Source of the DNA: Acidimicrobiaceae bacterium | Lineage (GTDB): Bacteria; Actinomycetota; Acidimicrobiia; Acidimicrobiales; Palsa-688 | NCBI GenBank assembly: GCA_027334785.1 | Contig: DAHWQF010000266.1 | Span: 1 to 5,347 of the forward strand | Direction: 5' to 3' | DNA: 5,347 bases | Part shown: positions 1 through 5,269 of the stretch, one piece after another | Numbering within the stretch: the stretch's first letter is position 1 | Layout of the letters: each line of letters begins with the position of its first letter | Translations under genes and position numbers: made by a program | Notes under the pieces: model-generated | What the model was told of the DNA's origin: nothing | Database searches by the model: none | Seen by the model: only the letters and a program-made list of their open reading frames with translations

Positions 1-38
1 CGCCCACCAACGCGAAGGGCGTCCTTCAGCAATCCCGG

Positions 39-314
39 TCAGGCGATCACTTTCGCGTGCCGGAGCTCGTCCACGACGTCCTCGGGAACACCGAGGACGT
101 CGAGGTGGACAATGCTCCGGCCACCAGGCCCGTCGACCTGGTCGACCACCCTCGCGAGGAAAGGCTCCGTCTCGTCGCCGGCGACGATCACTGCGCCGGG
201 CCGGACGCGCCCAGGGTCATTCGCCGCGTCCAGGAAGGCCCATACGTAGCCCGTGTTGTCCACCTGGTTGGCATCGGCGGGGAGGGTGACTATGACCGCT
301 GGTGTCTCGCTCAT
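39..314 (-). CDS. Small acidic protein of unknown function, last gene of the integrase operon
   Basis: A 91-residue protein I cannot assign to a family. It starts at ATG 314, which overlaps the stop of the preceding gene (ATGA, 311-314), so the two are probably translationally coupled. The sequence is acidic and has no membrane segment, signal peptide or cysteines. The middle (residues about 38-72, RPGAVIVAGDETEPFLARVV and following) alternates hydrophobic residues with glycines like a small beta-barrel, followed by a short helix (PEDVVDELRHAK). The C-terminus ends shortly after. The coupling suggests it acts with, or forms a complex with, its partner at 311-733. A toxin-antitoxin or antitoxin-like role is possible for a short partner protein on a mobile element, but no diagnostic motif supports that. 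Confidence 0.7.
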   Translation of the reverse strand: MSETPAVIVTLPADANQVDNTGYVWAFLDAANDPGRVRPGAVIVAGDETEPFLARVVDQVDGPGGRSIVHLDVLGVPEDVVDELRHAKVIA

Positions 315-733
315 CGCTGGTTGGTTATGCAGTAGGGGTTGGCAAGCAGGTCGCCGAGCGCCCGCAGCAGGCGCTGGGCTTCGTCCTCAGTGTAAGGCCC
401 CATCACGATGCTGTAGTGGGGCGCGTCGAAAGTGGGCAGGAGCTCGAACCCCGCACCAAGGACCGAGCTGGCAGGCACCATGGCATAGGAGCGCCGCGTG
501 CGCATCCGGCGCCCGGACAGGATCCGCTCTGCGTCCCAGCCAGGCATCGTCATCTCGACCGAGGCTGCCAGGAACGGCTCTGCGCGGTATGAGTAACGGC
601 TCGCGGTCGCTTTGGCATTGGCGAGCAGCCCAACGGTGGTCAGCGGCCAACCGCGAATGACGTACTGGCCGTCCCGGTCGAGGACCTCCCCGGCGCGCAC
701 ATGGTCCTCGATCGGCTCGAGCGTCGAGGTCAC
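311..733 (-). CDS. Protein of unknown function (about 140 aa) downstream of integrase
   Basis: The reading frame is open back to ATG 922, but that start lies inside the integrase gene and the residues it adds look like out-of-frame GC-rich translation. I prefer GTG at 733 (beginning MTSTLEPIEDHV), preceded by a GGCGGA-like ribosome site and 49 bp after the integrase stop. The 140-residue product is soluble, with no signal peptide or transmembrane segment. Notable stretches are the RMRTRRSYAMVP segment, the motif LLPTFDAPHYSIVM and a C-terminal helix (TEDEAQRLLRALGDLL). The motif resembles conserved hypothetical proteins that I recall being paired with a short partner gene; this is memory, not a search. 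The stop overlaps the ATG of the next gene. Function unknown; a two-gene stability or defence module is one reading. Confidence 0.7.
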   Translation of the reverse strand: MTSTLEPIEDHVRAGEVLDRDGQYVIRGWPLTTVGLLANAKATASRYSYRAEPFLAASVEMTMPGWDAERILSGRRMRTRRSYAMVPASSVLGAGFELLPTFDAPHYSIVMGPYTEDEAQRLLRALGDLLANPYCITNQR

Positions 734-782
734 AGAAGTTCCGCCCGACTGTCGCCTGTCGCCGGCGCCCGCGAGGGAGCTG

Positions 783-1925
783 TCACGTCGCGGTCGTGGG
801 GCGCCGCATCCTGGCCACCCGAGCGGCGGGCGCGTCCTTGGCAGCTTGCAAGATGGCGTCGATACCGGCTGCGATCTGGTGGTCCCGCTCCGCTGTGGCG
901 TGTTGGTAGATAAGCGCAGCACGGGGAGTCGAGTGGCCGAGGCGCGCCATCACTTCTCTTGTCGAAGCCCCAGTGGCGGCAGCCAGGGTTCCTGCGAGAT
1001 GTCTGAGGTCGTGGAAGTGGAGCCCCTTTACGCCAACGCCCTCGACTGCACGACGGAACTGGCGGGACCACGCCGGCCACTGGAGCGGGCCACCCTTGTC
1101 CCCGGTGAACACCAGGGCAGTGGGCTCCGGTCCGACGAACGTAGCCAAGTGATGGTCGAGGACCTCGGTGAGGCTGGGCGGTATTGCTAACACTCGCACA
1201 CCGGCTTGTGACTTCGGCGGGCCAACGACTCGCCCTCGGCCCGTGATGGTCAAGGCCTGCTGTTCGACCACGATCGTCTGGTGGACGAGGTCGATGTGGC
1301 GACGCTCGAGGCCTCGGAGCTCGCCAGCCCTGAGCCCGGAAAAGGCAGCCATGAGCACTAACGCTCGGTGCCGCGCGCTGACCGCATCGACTACGGCTTG
1401 GACAGTCTCGAGTGTCGGTATCTGCCGCTCGGCTGGGTGTTCGCTGCCGGCCCCTTTAAGCGTGCACGGGTTGGCCGGTATGAGCCCGTCTGAGGCAGCC
1501 GTCCCGAGAATTGCTCGAAGAAGCCTGTACGCTTTGGCGGCTTGGCTGGCTCCCTTGTCCTTGACAACGGCGGCGTACCACGTGCGGACATCGGCAGACT
1601 TGATTGAAGTGAGCCGCATCGTGCCGAGGACGGGCAAGATGCGGTGGTCGAGAAGGCCTTGATAGAGCTCGACCGTCCGAGGCCGCAACCCTTGTCGCTC
1701 GTCAAGCCAACGCTTGGAGTAGTCCGCGAGGGTCTCTTGCCCGGCTTTCGGGTCGGTCCATGTCCCGCGCAGCAGGTCGGACTGCACGGTAGCAAGCCAA
1801 GCCGAGGCGTCGGCCTTTGCTGCGAAAGTCCTGGGAGCGTTGAACCACGCACCCTCATGCCAATAGCGCGCCCGCCACCGTCCGGACGGGAGCTTCTGGA
1901 TTGCGCCGAACTGCCTACGCCCCAT
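783..1925 (-). CDS. int: Tyrosine-type site-specific integrase
   Basis: A 380-residue phage/ICE-type tyrosine recombinase, the enzyme expected to catalyse integration and excision at the nearby tRNA site. Residues about 7-48 (GAIQKLPSGRWRARYW and following) match the N-terminal arm-binding domain of such integrases, and 65-158 form the SAM-like core-binding domain (TLADYSKRWL). The catalytic domain spans about 168-360 and the full set of active-site residues can be seen: R199 (SGLRAGEL), K238 (PPKSQAG), H305 and R308 (HDLRH), H331 (LGHSTP) and the nucleophile Y340 (LIYQH). The start at ATG 1925 follows a strong GAGGAGG at 1932-1938 with 6-nt spacing. Length is usual for the family and no frameshift is seen, so the enzyme is probably active. 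It reads away from the attachment fragment, and two small genes follow it. Confidence 0.96.
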   Translation of the reverse strand: MGRRQFGAIQKLPSGRWRARYWHEGAWFNAPRTFAAKADASAWLATVQSDLLRGTWTDPKAGQETLADYSKRWLDERQGLRPRTVELYQGLLDHRILPVLGTMRLTSIKSADVRTWYAAVVKDKGASQAAKAYRLLRAILGTAASDGLIPANPCTLKGAGSEHPAERQIPTLETVQAVVDAVSARHRALVLMAAFSGLRAGELRGLERRHIDLVHQTIVVEQQALTITGRGRVVGPPKSQAGVRVLAIPPSLTEVLDHHLATFVGPEPTALVFTGDKGGPLQWPAWSRQFRRAVEGVGVKGLHFHDLRHLAGTLAAATGASTREVMARLGHSTPRAALIYQHATAERDHQIAAGIDAILQAAKDAPAARVARMRRPTTAT

Positions 1926-1952
1926 CGCTGGCCTCCTCGAAACGACGGCATC

Positions 1953-1983
1953 ACGTTAGCACGCTCGTGTCACATCGTGTCAG
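1953..1983 (-). promoter_or_regulatory. Possible integrase promoter
   Basis: On the minus strand CTGACA (1978-1983) is followed about 19 nt later by TAACGT (1953-1958), a plausible -35/-10 pair that would start transcription a few bases before the integrase ribosome site. The match to consensus is moderate and the spacing slightly long. The -35 overlaps one of the TGTCA repeats, so a protein bound there could repress the promoter. Confidence 0.3.
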
Positions 1984-2027
1984 ATCTCATGTCAGAACGA
2001 AGCGTCGTGACGCGGCACACCATGTCA
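1966..2027. repeat. TGTCA direct repeats upstream of integrase
   Basis: Four direct copies of TGTCA occur at 1968, 1978, 1990 and 2023, each within a longer resemblance (CTCGTGTCA, ATCGTGTCAG, CTCATGTCAG, ACCATGTCAG). The first three are 10 and 12 bp apart, close to one helical turn, so a protein could bind them along one face. They lie between the integrase start and the tRNA fragment, where arm-type integrase sites or Xis/repressor operators are normally found. A short dyad (GCGTC-GT-GACGC, 2002-2013) lies between the third and fourth copies. The role is inferred from position only. Confidence 0.5.
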
Positions 2028-2098
2028 GCAACGGGCACACAACACGAGGCCAAAGCACATATCGGGCGAGTCGCCTGAGGTCCCACGCACGGTCATCA

Positions 2099-2147
2099 TC
2101 AGCTTTCCAAGCTGAGAACGCGGGTTCGATTCCCGTCGCTCGCTCCA
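2099..2147 (+). other. 3' fragment of tRNA-Gly(TCC), probable attachment site (attR)
   Basis: These bases fold as the 3' half of a tRNA. The anticodon stem is TCAGC/GCTGA (2099-2103, 2111-2115) with loop TTTCCAA, giving anticodon TCC (2106-2108). A short variable loop follows, then a T arm (GCGGG / TTCGATT / CCCGT, 2120-2136), a 7-nt acceptor strand CGCTCGC (2137-2143), discriminator T and CCA (2145-2147). Upstream there is no canonical D arm, although GCGAG at 2066-2070 could pair with part of the acceptor strand. The gene is therefore incomplete and is best read as the duplicated core left by site-specific integration. Anticodon identity is firm; the att role is inferred from the adjacent integrase. 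Confidence 0.8.
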
Positions 2148-2148
2148 T

Positions 2149-2164
2149 GGGTTAGCGACACAAC
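2149..2164 (+). repeat. Left terminal inverted repeat
   Basis: GGGTTAGCGACACAAC matches the reverse complement of 5254-5269 at 14 of 16 positions. It begins two bases after the tRNA CCA. Its first seven bases also pair with CTAACCC at 2164-2170 to form a local hairpin (8-nt loop) that could limit read-through from a tRNA or serve as a transposase recognition structure; no T-run follows. Confidence 0.65.
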
Positions 2165-2341
2165 TAACCCGCTCATGGCGACAAAACTGCTCGGCGCTGA
2201 GCCCTCGGGCGATTATCGCGCTGGGGTGTGACGCTCAGGGCAGCCCGAGGGCAGGTGCGGGCCGGCGGTAGGGGTTAGGCAGCTGGGCGCGGGCGCGTCT
2301 GTAGGGGCGCCGGCCACTTCGACGGGTGTGAGGCCCTGACC
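2165..2341. other. Non-coding left subterminal region of the transposon
   Basis: No convincing gene lies here. GCGACAAAAC (2178-2187) repeats the inner part of the terminal repeat in the same orientation and matches all ten inner bases of the right repeat, so it may be a second transposase-binding site or a competing left end. Further in, GCCCTCGGGC (2201-2210) is the exact reverse complement of GCCCGAGGGC (2243-2252), a 10-bp inverted pair separated by 32 bp; it may be a subterminal binding site or a structure blocking outside transcription. The remainder up to the transposase stop is GC-rich with nothing I can name. Confidence 0.5.
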
Positions 2342-3982
2342 TCAGGGCGGCGGGCGGTAACCGCTGAGGCTCACCCGCCGGCGCCTGGCACGCTCGGCCA
2401 CCTTGTCAGCCCTGCCCTCGGCCACCATGTGCCGGAAAGTGGCGACTTTCCTGAAGTTCGCCGCCATCAGGAGCAAGGTGACGAAGAGGCTCTGGGCGGC
2501 GACGCCCCGGACGCGCCGGCGCCCTGGCTCGGCCAGGGCCTCGTGGGCGGGATCTTTGACAAAACCGTTCAGCCCCTCGATGGTGTTGCGGTAGGTGGCG
2601 TAGGTGCGCGCCCAGCTTTCGGTGCCGAAGGCGAGGTCCTGGCGGTAACGGGCACCGACGTCGGGGGCGAGCGTTATGGCGCTCTGCGTGCAGACCTTGG
2701 GCGGTAGCTCTGGTGGGGAGAGCACTGGCACCTCCCCGAGCGCCCTCTCGGCGGCCCCGGGCCGCAGCGGGCAGCAAAGGTGGGGCCTTTGGCCTTGCGC
2801 CGGGCAGGAAAAGCGCTCGTAGCCGTCTTGGTCGGGGCCTTCTTTGCGTACGAGGCGCCACTTGGCACGTGCTGCGGTGCGCGAGCGGGAGGTCACCTCG
2901 TCGGTCCTGCCTGCTCGCTTGTCGGCGCTGGCGTTCACCAGTTCCTCGGGCATGGCCGGGCAGTAGAAGGCGCCTTCGACCATGACCGCCCCTTGGTCGC
3001 TCGCCTGGCGGCCGAGCTCTCCCACCTTGTAGTCCATGACCAAGCTGTAACCGAGGGCTCGCACCGGCAGGTGGAAGTCCTCGGCCAGGCACTGGGTGTA
3101 GCCCCGGTCCGCCCCGAGGTAGCCAGCCGGCCAACCTCGCCTGCGCAACTGGGCCAGGAGCTTCACGCCGTTGCGGGCCGGGCCGTGGCCAGGTTTGTCG
3201 AGCAGCACCCCGAAGGCCAGGTTGGGCCAGGTGGGGGGCGCCCCGGGCGGCCGGCCCATCGTCACGATGTGGGCGTCGAGCGCCCAGTAGATCTTGCGTA
3301 AGGCCTTCCCCTCTGGCCCAGGGCGGTCGCGGTGGTCGCCCTCTCTCACGTACCAGCCCCCGTCGGGGTCGCTCGCAGAAGTGCCGGCGGGCTTCGACGG
3401 CCCACGCGACCAGAGCGGCACCGGGGTGGCGTCGAGGCCCACGGAGCCGTCGTAGCCGGCGAGCTCTTCGGCAGGGCACACCTTCACCGATGCCTCGAGC
3501 AAGTCGCCCATGAAGCGCTCGAGGCGCTCTTGGCGGCAGGCGACCTCCTCCGGGCTCAGCTCCTTCCGCCTGGCCTCGGCCTCTACCAGCGGGAGCACCC
3601 TGTCCTTGGCCTCGACGGAGGGGTCGACCGCCGAGAGCACCAGGTGGAAGAGGTAACGCACCTGGCGGTAGCGGGCCAAGAACGGCTTCCTCCCGAGCGC
3701 CTCGCCGACGACGCCGAGGTCTTCCCGCCAAGTGGGCGGCAAGCCCAAGAACAACAGCTTCGTGGCGGCTTTCAGGTGAAGGGCACGGCCGTCCACGGCG
3801 AGGGCCAGGAGGGCCACGAGGAGGGAGCGCACGTTTAGGTGCCTTCTCCGGCCGGTGCGTTTCTTTATGAGCGCTTCGAGCTCGTCGGCTACGCCCGAGC
3901 TGTCGATGACGCCCACGCAGAAAGAAATGGCCTCGTCGGTCGTGGCCGAGGTGAAGGCCGGGACGGCACGGCCCCCGCTCAC
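2342..3982 (-). CDS. DDE-type transposase
   Basis: The frame is open from ATG 4045, but that would overlap the preceding gene by 67 bp. GTG 3982 overlaps its stop as GTGA and follows a GGAGG, so I choose it (546 residues, beginning MSGGRAVPAF). Candidate catalytic acids are D184 (GLDATPVPL), D292 (GADRGYTQ) and E469 within YRNTIEGLNG, the YxxxIEG-like motif typical of IS4/IS5/IS1182-type DDE transposases; another conserved-looking acid is D236 (YWALDAHI). Between D292 and E469 lies an insertion of more than 100 residues with scattered cysteines (YCP at about 341, SCP at 393, HLCCPL at 403-404, C431) that may bind zinc. The basic C-terminus ends in RARRRRVSLSGYRPPP. It should cut and join the transposon ends. 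No frameshift is visible. Assignment to a DDE family is firm, to a subfamily not. Confidence 0.88.
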   Translation of the reverse strand: MSGGRAVPAFTSATTDEAISFCVGVIDSSGVADELEALIKKRTGRRRHLNVRSLLVALLALAVDGRALHLKAATKLLFLGLPPTWREDLGVVGEALGRKPFLARYRQVRYLFHLVLSAVDPSVEAKDRVLPLVEAEARRKELSPEEVACRQERLERFMGDLLEASVKVCPAEELAGYDGSVGLDATPVPLWSRGPSKPAGTSASDPDGGWYVREGDHRDRPGPEGKALRKIYWALDAHIVTMGRPPGAPPTWPNLAFGVLLDKPGHGPARNGVKLLAQLRRRGWPAGYLGADRGYTQCLAEDFHLPVRALGYSLVMDYKVGELGRQASDQGAVMVEGAFYCPAMPEELVNASADKRAGRTDEVTSRSRTAARAKWRLVRKEGPDQDGYERFSCPAQGQRPHLCCPLRPGAAERALGEVPVLSPPELPPKVCTQSAITLAPDVGARYRQDLAFGTESWARTYATYRNTIEGLNGFVKDPAHEALAEPGRRRVRGVAAQSLFVTLLLMAANFRKVATFRHMVAEGRADKVAERARRRRVSLSGYRPPP

Positions 3983-4758
3983 CCCTGGCGGAGCCTCCGC
4001 CCGAGCTCGGCTTTGGAGCCGGGCGCCCCGGGCACGTGGCGGCAATAGCGGAGCAGCGGCTCGACCTCGGAGATGCCCGCTATGTAGAGCAGTTCGCCAA
4101 GCGGTGTGCCGGCAGCCAGGTGAGAGCAGATGAAAGTCGAGCGCGCCCGCCCGGAAGAAAAGCGCGGCGCCGAGGGGCCCGCTGTCAGCTTGTAGCAGAA
4201 GTTGTTGACGAAGTTCTTGTAAGACCTCTTCGCGTCACCGGGGCAGAAAAGGTAGCCCGTGCCGGCCCGGTCGGCTTGCCTGGCGAGGACCTCTGCACAG
4301 GTGCCGCCGGCCGGGACGACGCGCCCGTCGCCGGCAGTGACGGCCAGGGCGCCTCCCCTGGTGCTGACATGGGCCCCGGTGACAGAGACGAGCTCTGCTG
4401 GGCGGAGGCCGGCACCGGTGCAAAGGGCCAGGAACGAAAGGGCGGAGGACCGCCACCAGGTGCTCTTCTGGGAGGCCGCGACCGAGAAGAGCTCTGCTAG
4501 CTCCTGGGCACTGTAGGGGCGGGCAGCCGGCGAGGGGGCGAAGCCTGGGGCCTGCCTCGGTGCTTTGGCGGCGACGTCGTGGCGCAGCACGGAGCGGTAG
4601 GTGCCCTTGGTGGAGGGCGCCCGCCCGGGCAGGCCGAGGGTGACGAAGGCCTCGACGAGCCCATGGCCGACGCGGCCGGCACCGAGCCCCTCGGCCTCGC
4701 AGAAGCGCCCGAAGGCGGCCACGACGTAGCCGTAACGCAAGCCCGTAGGCTCCTCCAT
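3979..4758 (-). CDS. Divergent tyrosine-recombinase-fold protein of the transposon
   Basis: A 259-residue protein with an N-terminal SAM-like core-binding region (about 1-62, FGRFCEAEGLGAGRVGHGLV) and a C-terminal recombinase domain (about 82-250). Box I is clear: R119 in CTGAGLRPAELVSV. Box II aligns as SGRARSTFICSHL, keeping R206 but with G203 where histidine is usual. Box III/nucleophile aligns as IAGISEVEPLLRYCRHV, keeping Y238 but with I229 at the usual histidine; no obvious beta-hairpin lysine is seen (GDGRVV). It therefore keeps R-R-Y but lacks several catalytic residues. ATG 4758 directly abuts the palindrome, which argues for a leaderless message; TTG 4740 with GGAGGAG at 4750-4756 is a good alternative start (253 residues). 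A stop just upstream excludes longer versions. Its stop overlaps the transposase start. It may resolve cointegrates, assist transposition or regulate the operon. Confidence 0.82.
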   Translation of the reverse strand: MEEPTGLRYGYVVAAFGRFCEAEGLGAGRVGHGLVEAFVTLGLPGRAPSTKGTYRSVLRHDVAAKAPRQAPGFAPSPAARPYSAQELAELFSVAASQKSTWWRSSALSFLALCTGAGLRPAELVSVTGAHVSTRGGALAVTAGDGRVVPAGGTCAEVLARQADRAGTGYLFCPGDAKRSYKNFVNNFCYKLTAGPSAPRFSSGRARSTFICSHLAAGTPLGELLYIAGISEVEPLLRYCRHVPGAPGSKAELGRRLRQG

Positions 4759-4786
4759 GTACTACGAGTATGCCTACTCGTAGTAC
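4759..4786. promoter_or_regulatory. Perfect 28-bp palindrome: candidate recombination core or operator
   Basis: Arms GTACTACGAGTA (4759-4770) and TACTCGTAGTAC (4775-4786) are exact inverted copies around TGCC. The whole can equally be read as 11-bp arms with a 6-bp centre (ATGCCT), the layout of XerC/XerD dif sites. It is AT-richer than its surroundings, lies directly between the divergent recombinase and DUF6788-like genes, and touches the recombinase ATG. On the minus strand it contains CATACT (4767-4772), a -10-like hexamer placed for a leaderless start at 4758. It could be the recombinase's core site, the operator controlling both promoters, or both. Confidence 0.6.
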
Positions 4787-4792
4787 TAGGAT
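4787..4792 (+). promoter_or_regulatory. Possible -10 element for the DUF6788-like gene
   Basis: TAGGAT fits the TANNNT pattern of actinobacterial -10 hexamers and abuts the right arm of the palindrome. It would give a short leader containing GGAGG (4809-4813) before ATG 4819. No -35 match is evident; the region where one would lie is inside the palindrome, so a protein bound there could control initiation. Confidence 0.3.
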
Positions 4793-4818
4793 GGTGGATG
4801 CCCTCTTTGGAGGCGGAG

Positions 4819-5205
4819 ATGGACGGACCAACCAGACGACGGCGCGAGGTCCTGGCCGAGCTCTCCAAGATCGGGCCCTGCCTGCCGGGCAGCCTCGTCA
4901 GCCACACCCGCACCTGCAACACCCCCGGGTGCCACTGCCACGACGACCCCTCGGCCCGCCATGGCCCCTACCTCGCCTGGACGAGGAAGGTCGGGGGCAA
5001 GACCGTCTCCAAGGTGCTCTCCGAGGAGCAGTTCTCCCGCTACCGGGCCTGGGCGGACAACACGAGGCGCCTCCACGAGCTAGTGGCCGAGCTCGAACAG
5101 CTCGGGGCTGCGGCCATGGCCGAGGCCGAGGGCTGGCCGGTGCCGCCACCCCCACCCCCCGACGCCCGCCGGGCCAGACGGGGCGGTGGGAGAAGAGCGG
5201 GCTAA
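4819..5205 (+). CDS. DUF6788-like small cysteine-containing protein
   Basis: A 128-residue protein starting at ATG 4819 after GGAGG with 5-nt spacing; an upstream in-frame ATG (4798) has a poorer ribosome site. The core resembles the DUF6788 family: an N-terminal helix (RRREVLAELSKIGPCLPGSL), a knuckle-like cluster C33-x4-C38-x-C40 (TCNTPGCHCHDD), then RHGPYLAWTRKVGGKTVSK and a final helix (RLHELVAELEQL). After it comes a low-complexity proline run (about 107-114) and a basic arginine/glycine tail, typical of a nucleic-acid-binding end. From memory, this family is common beside transposases and integrases. No enzymatic residues are evident. It is divergent from the recombinase-transposase operon and shares its control region, so it may be a regulator or DNA-binding accessory factor of transposition. 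The role is inferred; family recognition is by memory of the motif. Confidence 0.8.
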   Translation: MDGPTRRRREVLAELSKIGPCLPGSLVSHTRTCNTPGCHCHDDPSARHGPYLAWTRKVGGKTVSKVLSEEQFSRYRAWADNTRRLHELVAELEQLGAAAMAEAEGWPVPPPPPPDARRARRGGGRRAG

Positions 5206-5224
5206 AGCTGGGGAAGCGACCTCG

Positions 5225-5247
5225 GAGCAGCACCGGACTGGCTGCTC
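5225..5247 (+). terminator. Possible terminator after the DUF6788-like gene
   Basis: GAGCAGC (5225-5231) and GCTGCTC (5241-5247) form a perfect 7-bp stem with a 9-nt loop, 20 bp after the stop codon. AATTGCGTTTTG follows, only partly T-rich, so termination would be imperfect. Because it lies just inside the right terminal repeat, it may instead be part of the transposon end structure. Confidence 0.4.
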
Positions 5248-5253
5248 AATTGC

Positions 5254-5269
5254 GTTTTGTCGCTGACCC
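5254..5269 (-). repeat. Right terminal inverted repeat
   Basis: Read inward (minus strand) it is GGGTCAGCGACAAAAC, matching the left end at 2149-2164 at 14 of 16 bases and the internal copy at 2178-2187 at ten of ten. TCCA follows immediately outside it, matching the TCCA that ends the tRNA fragment at the other side. Confidence 0.7.

Larger units (their letters stand above)
1..2147. mobile_element. Right end of a tRNA-Gly integrative element (partial)
   Basis: An integrase gene, two downstream accessory genes and an adjacent 3' tRNA fragment together look like one end of a site-specifically integrated element. In tRNA-targeted integration the element restores the tRNA gene at one end and leaves only a 3' copy at the other. 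The fragment at 2099-2147 keeps the 3' end on the + strand, so the element should lie to its left and the intact tRNA should be outside the window. The left boundary is not visible and no excisionase gene is seen. The element could be a small genomic island, an integrative plasmid or a prophage remnant; the three genes do not decide which. Confidence 0.55.
2149..5269. mobile_element. Transposon with DDE transposase, tyrosine recombinase and DUF6788-like gene
   Basis: The 3.1-kb unit is bounded by 16-bp inverted repeats (2149-2164 and 5254-5269, 14 of 16 matching). Inside are a transposase and a recombinase gene coupled on the minus strand and a divergent small gene on the plus strand, with a 28-bp palindrome between the divergent genes. 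TCCA lies just outside both ends (2144-2147 and 5270-5273), with one extra T before the left repeat, giving a candidate 4-bp target duplication. Removing the element would rejoin the tRNA CCA end to an A-rich stretch. All three genes look intact, so the element may be functional or recently so. I could not assign it to a named insertion-sequence family. Confidence 0.72.

Noticed and set aside
734..922. N-terminal extension of the 140-residue protein back to ATG 922
   Set aside because: It overlaps the integrase C-terminus, has low-complexity content, and GTG 733 has better spacing.
1168..1662. Long plus-strand open frame opposite the integrase
   Set aside because: It mirrors the integrase coding frame, has no ribosome site or recognisable motif, and is explained by GC-rich codon structure.
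2066..2147. A complete, unusual tRNA using GCGAG at 2066-2070 as the 5' acceptor strand
   Set aside because: Only five pairs plus a wobble form, no canonical D arm is present, and the length would be 82 nt; a 3' fragment is the simpler reading.
2406..3731. A 441-codon open frame on the minus strand inside the transposase gene
   Set aside because: It is arginine/alanine/glycine/proline-rich out-of-frame translation of GC-rich coding DNA; the overlapping frame carries the clear transposase motifs.
3983..4045. Transposase start at ATG 4045
   Set aside because: It would overlap the recombinase gene and adds a basic, low-complexity stretch; GTG 3982 gives a coupled GTGA junction after GGAGG.
4235..4831. 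Minus-strand 198-codon frame spanning the palindrome
   Set aside because: It is an arginine-rich shadow of the recombinase gene; recombinase motifs are all in the other frame.
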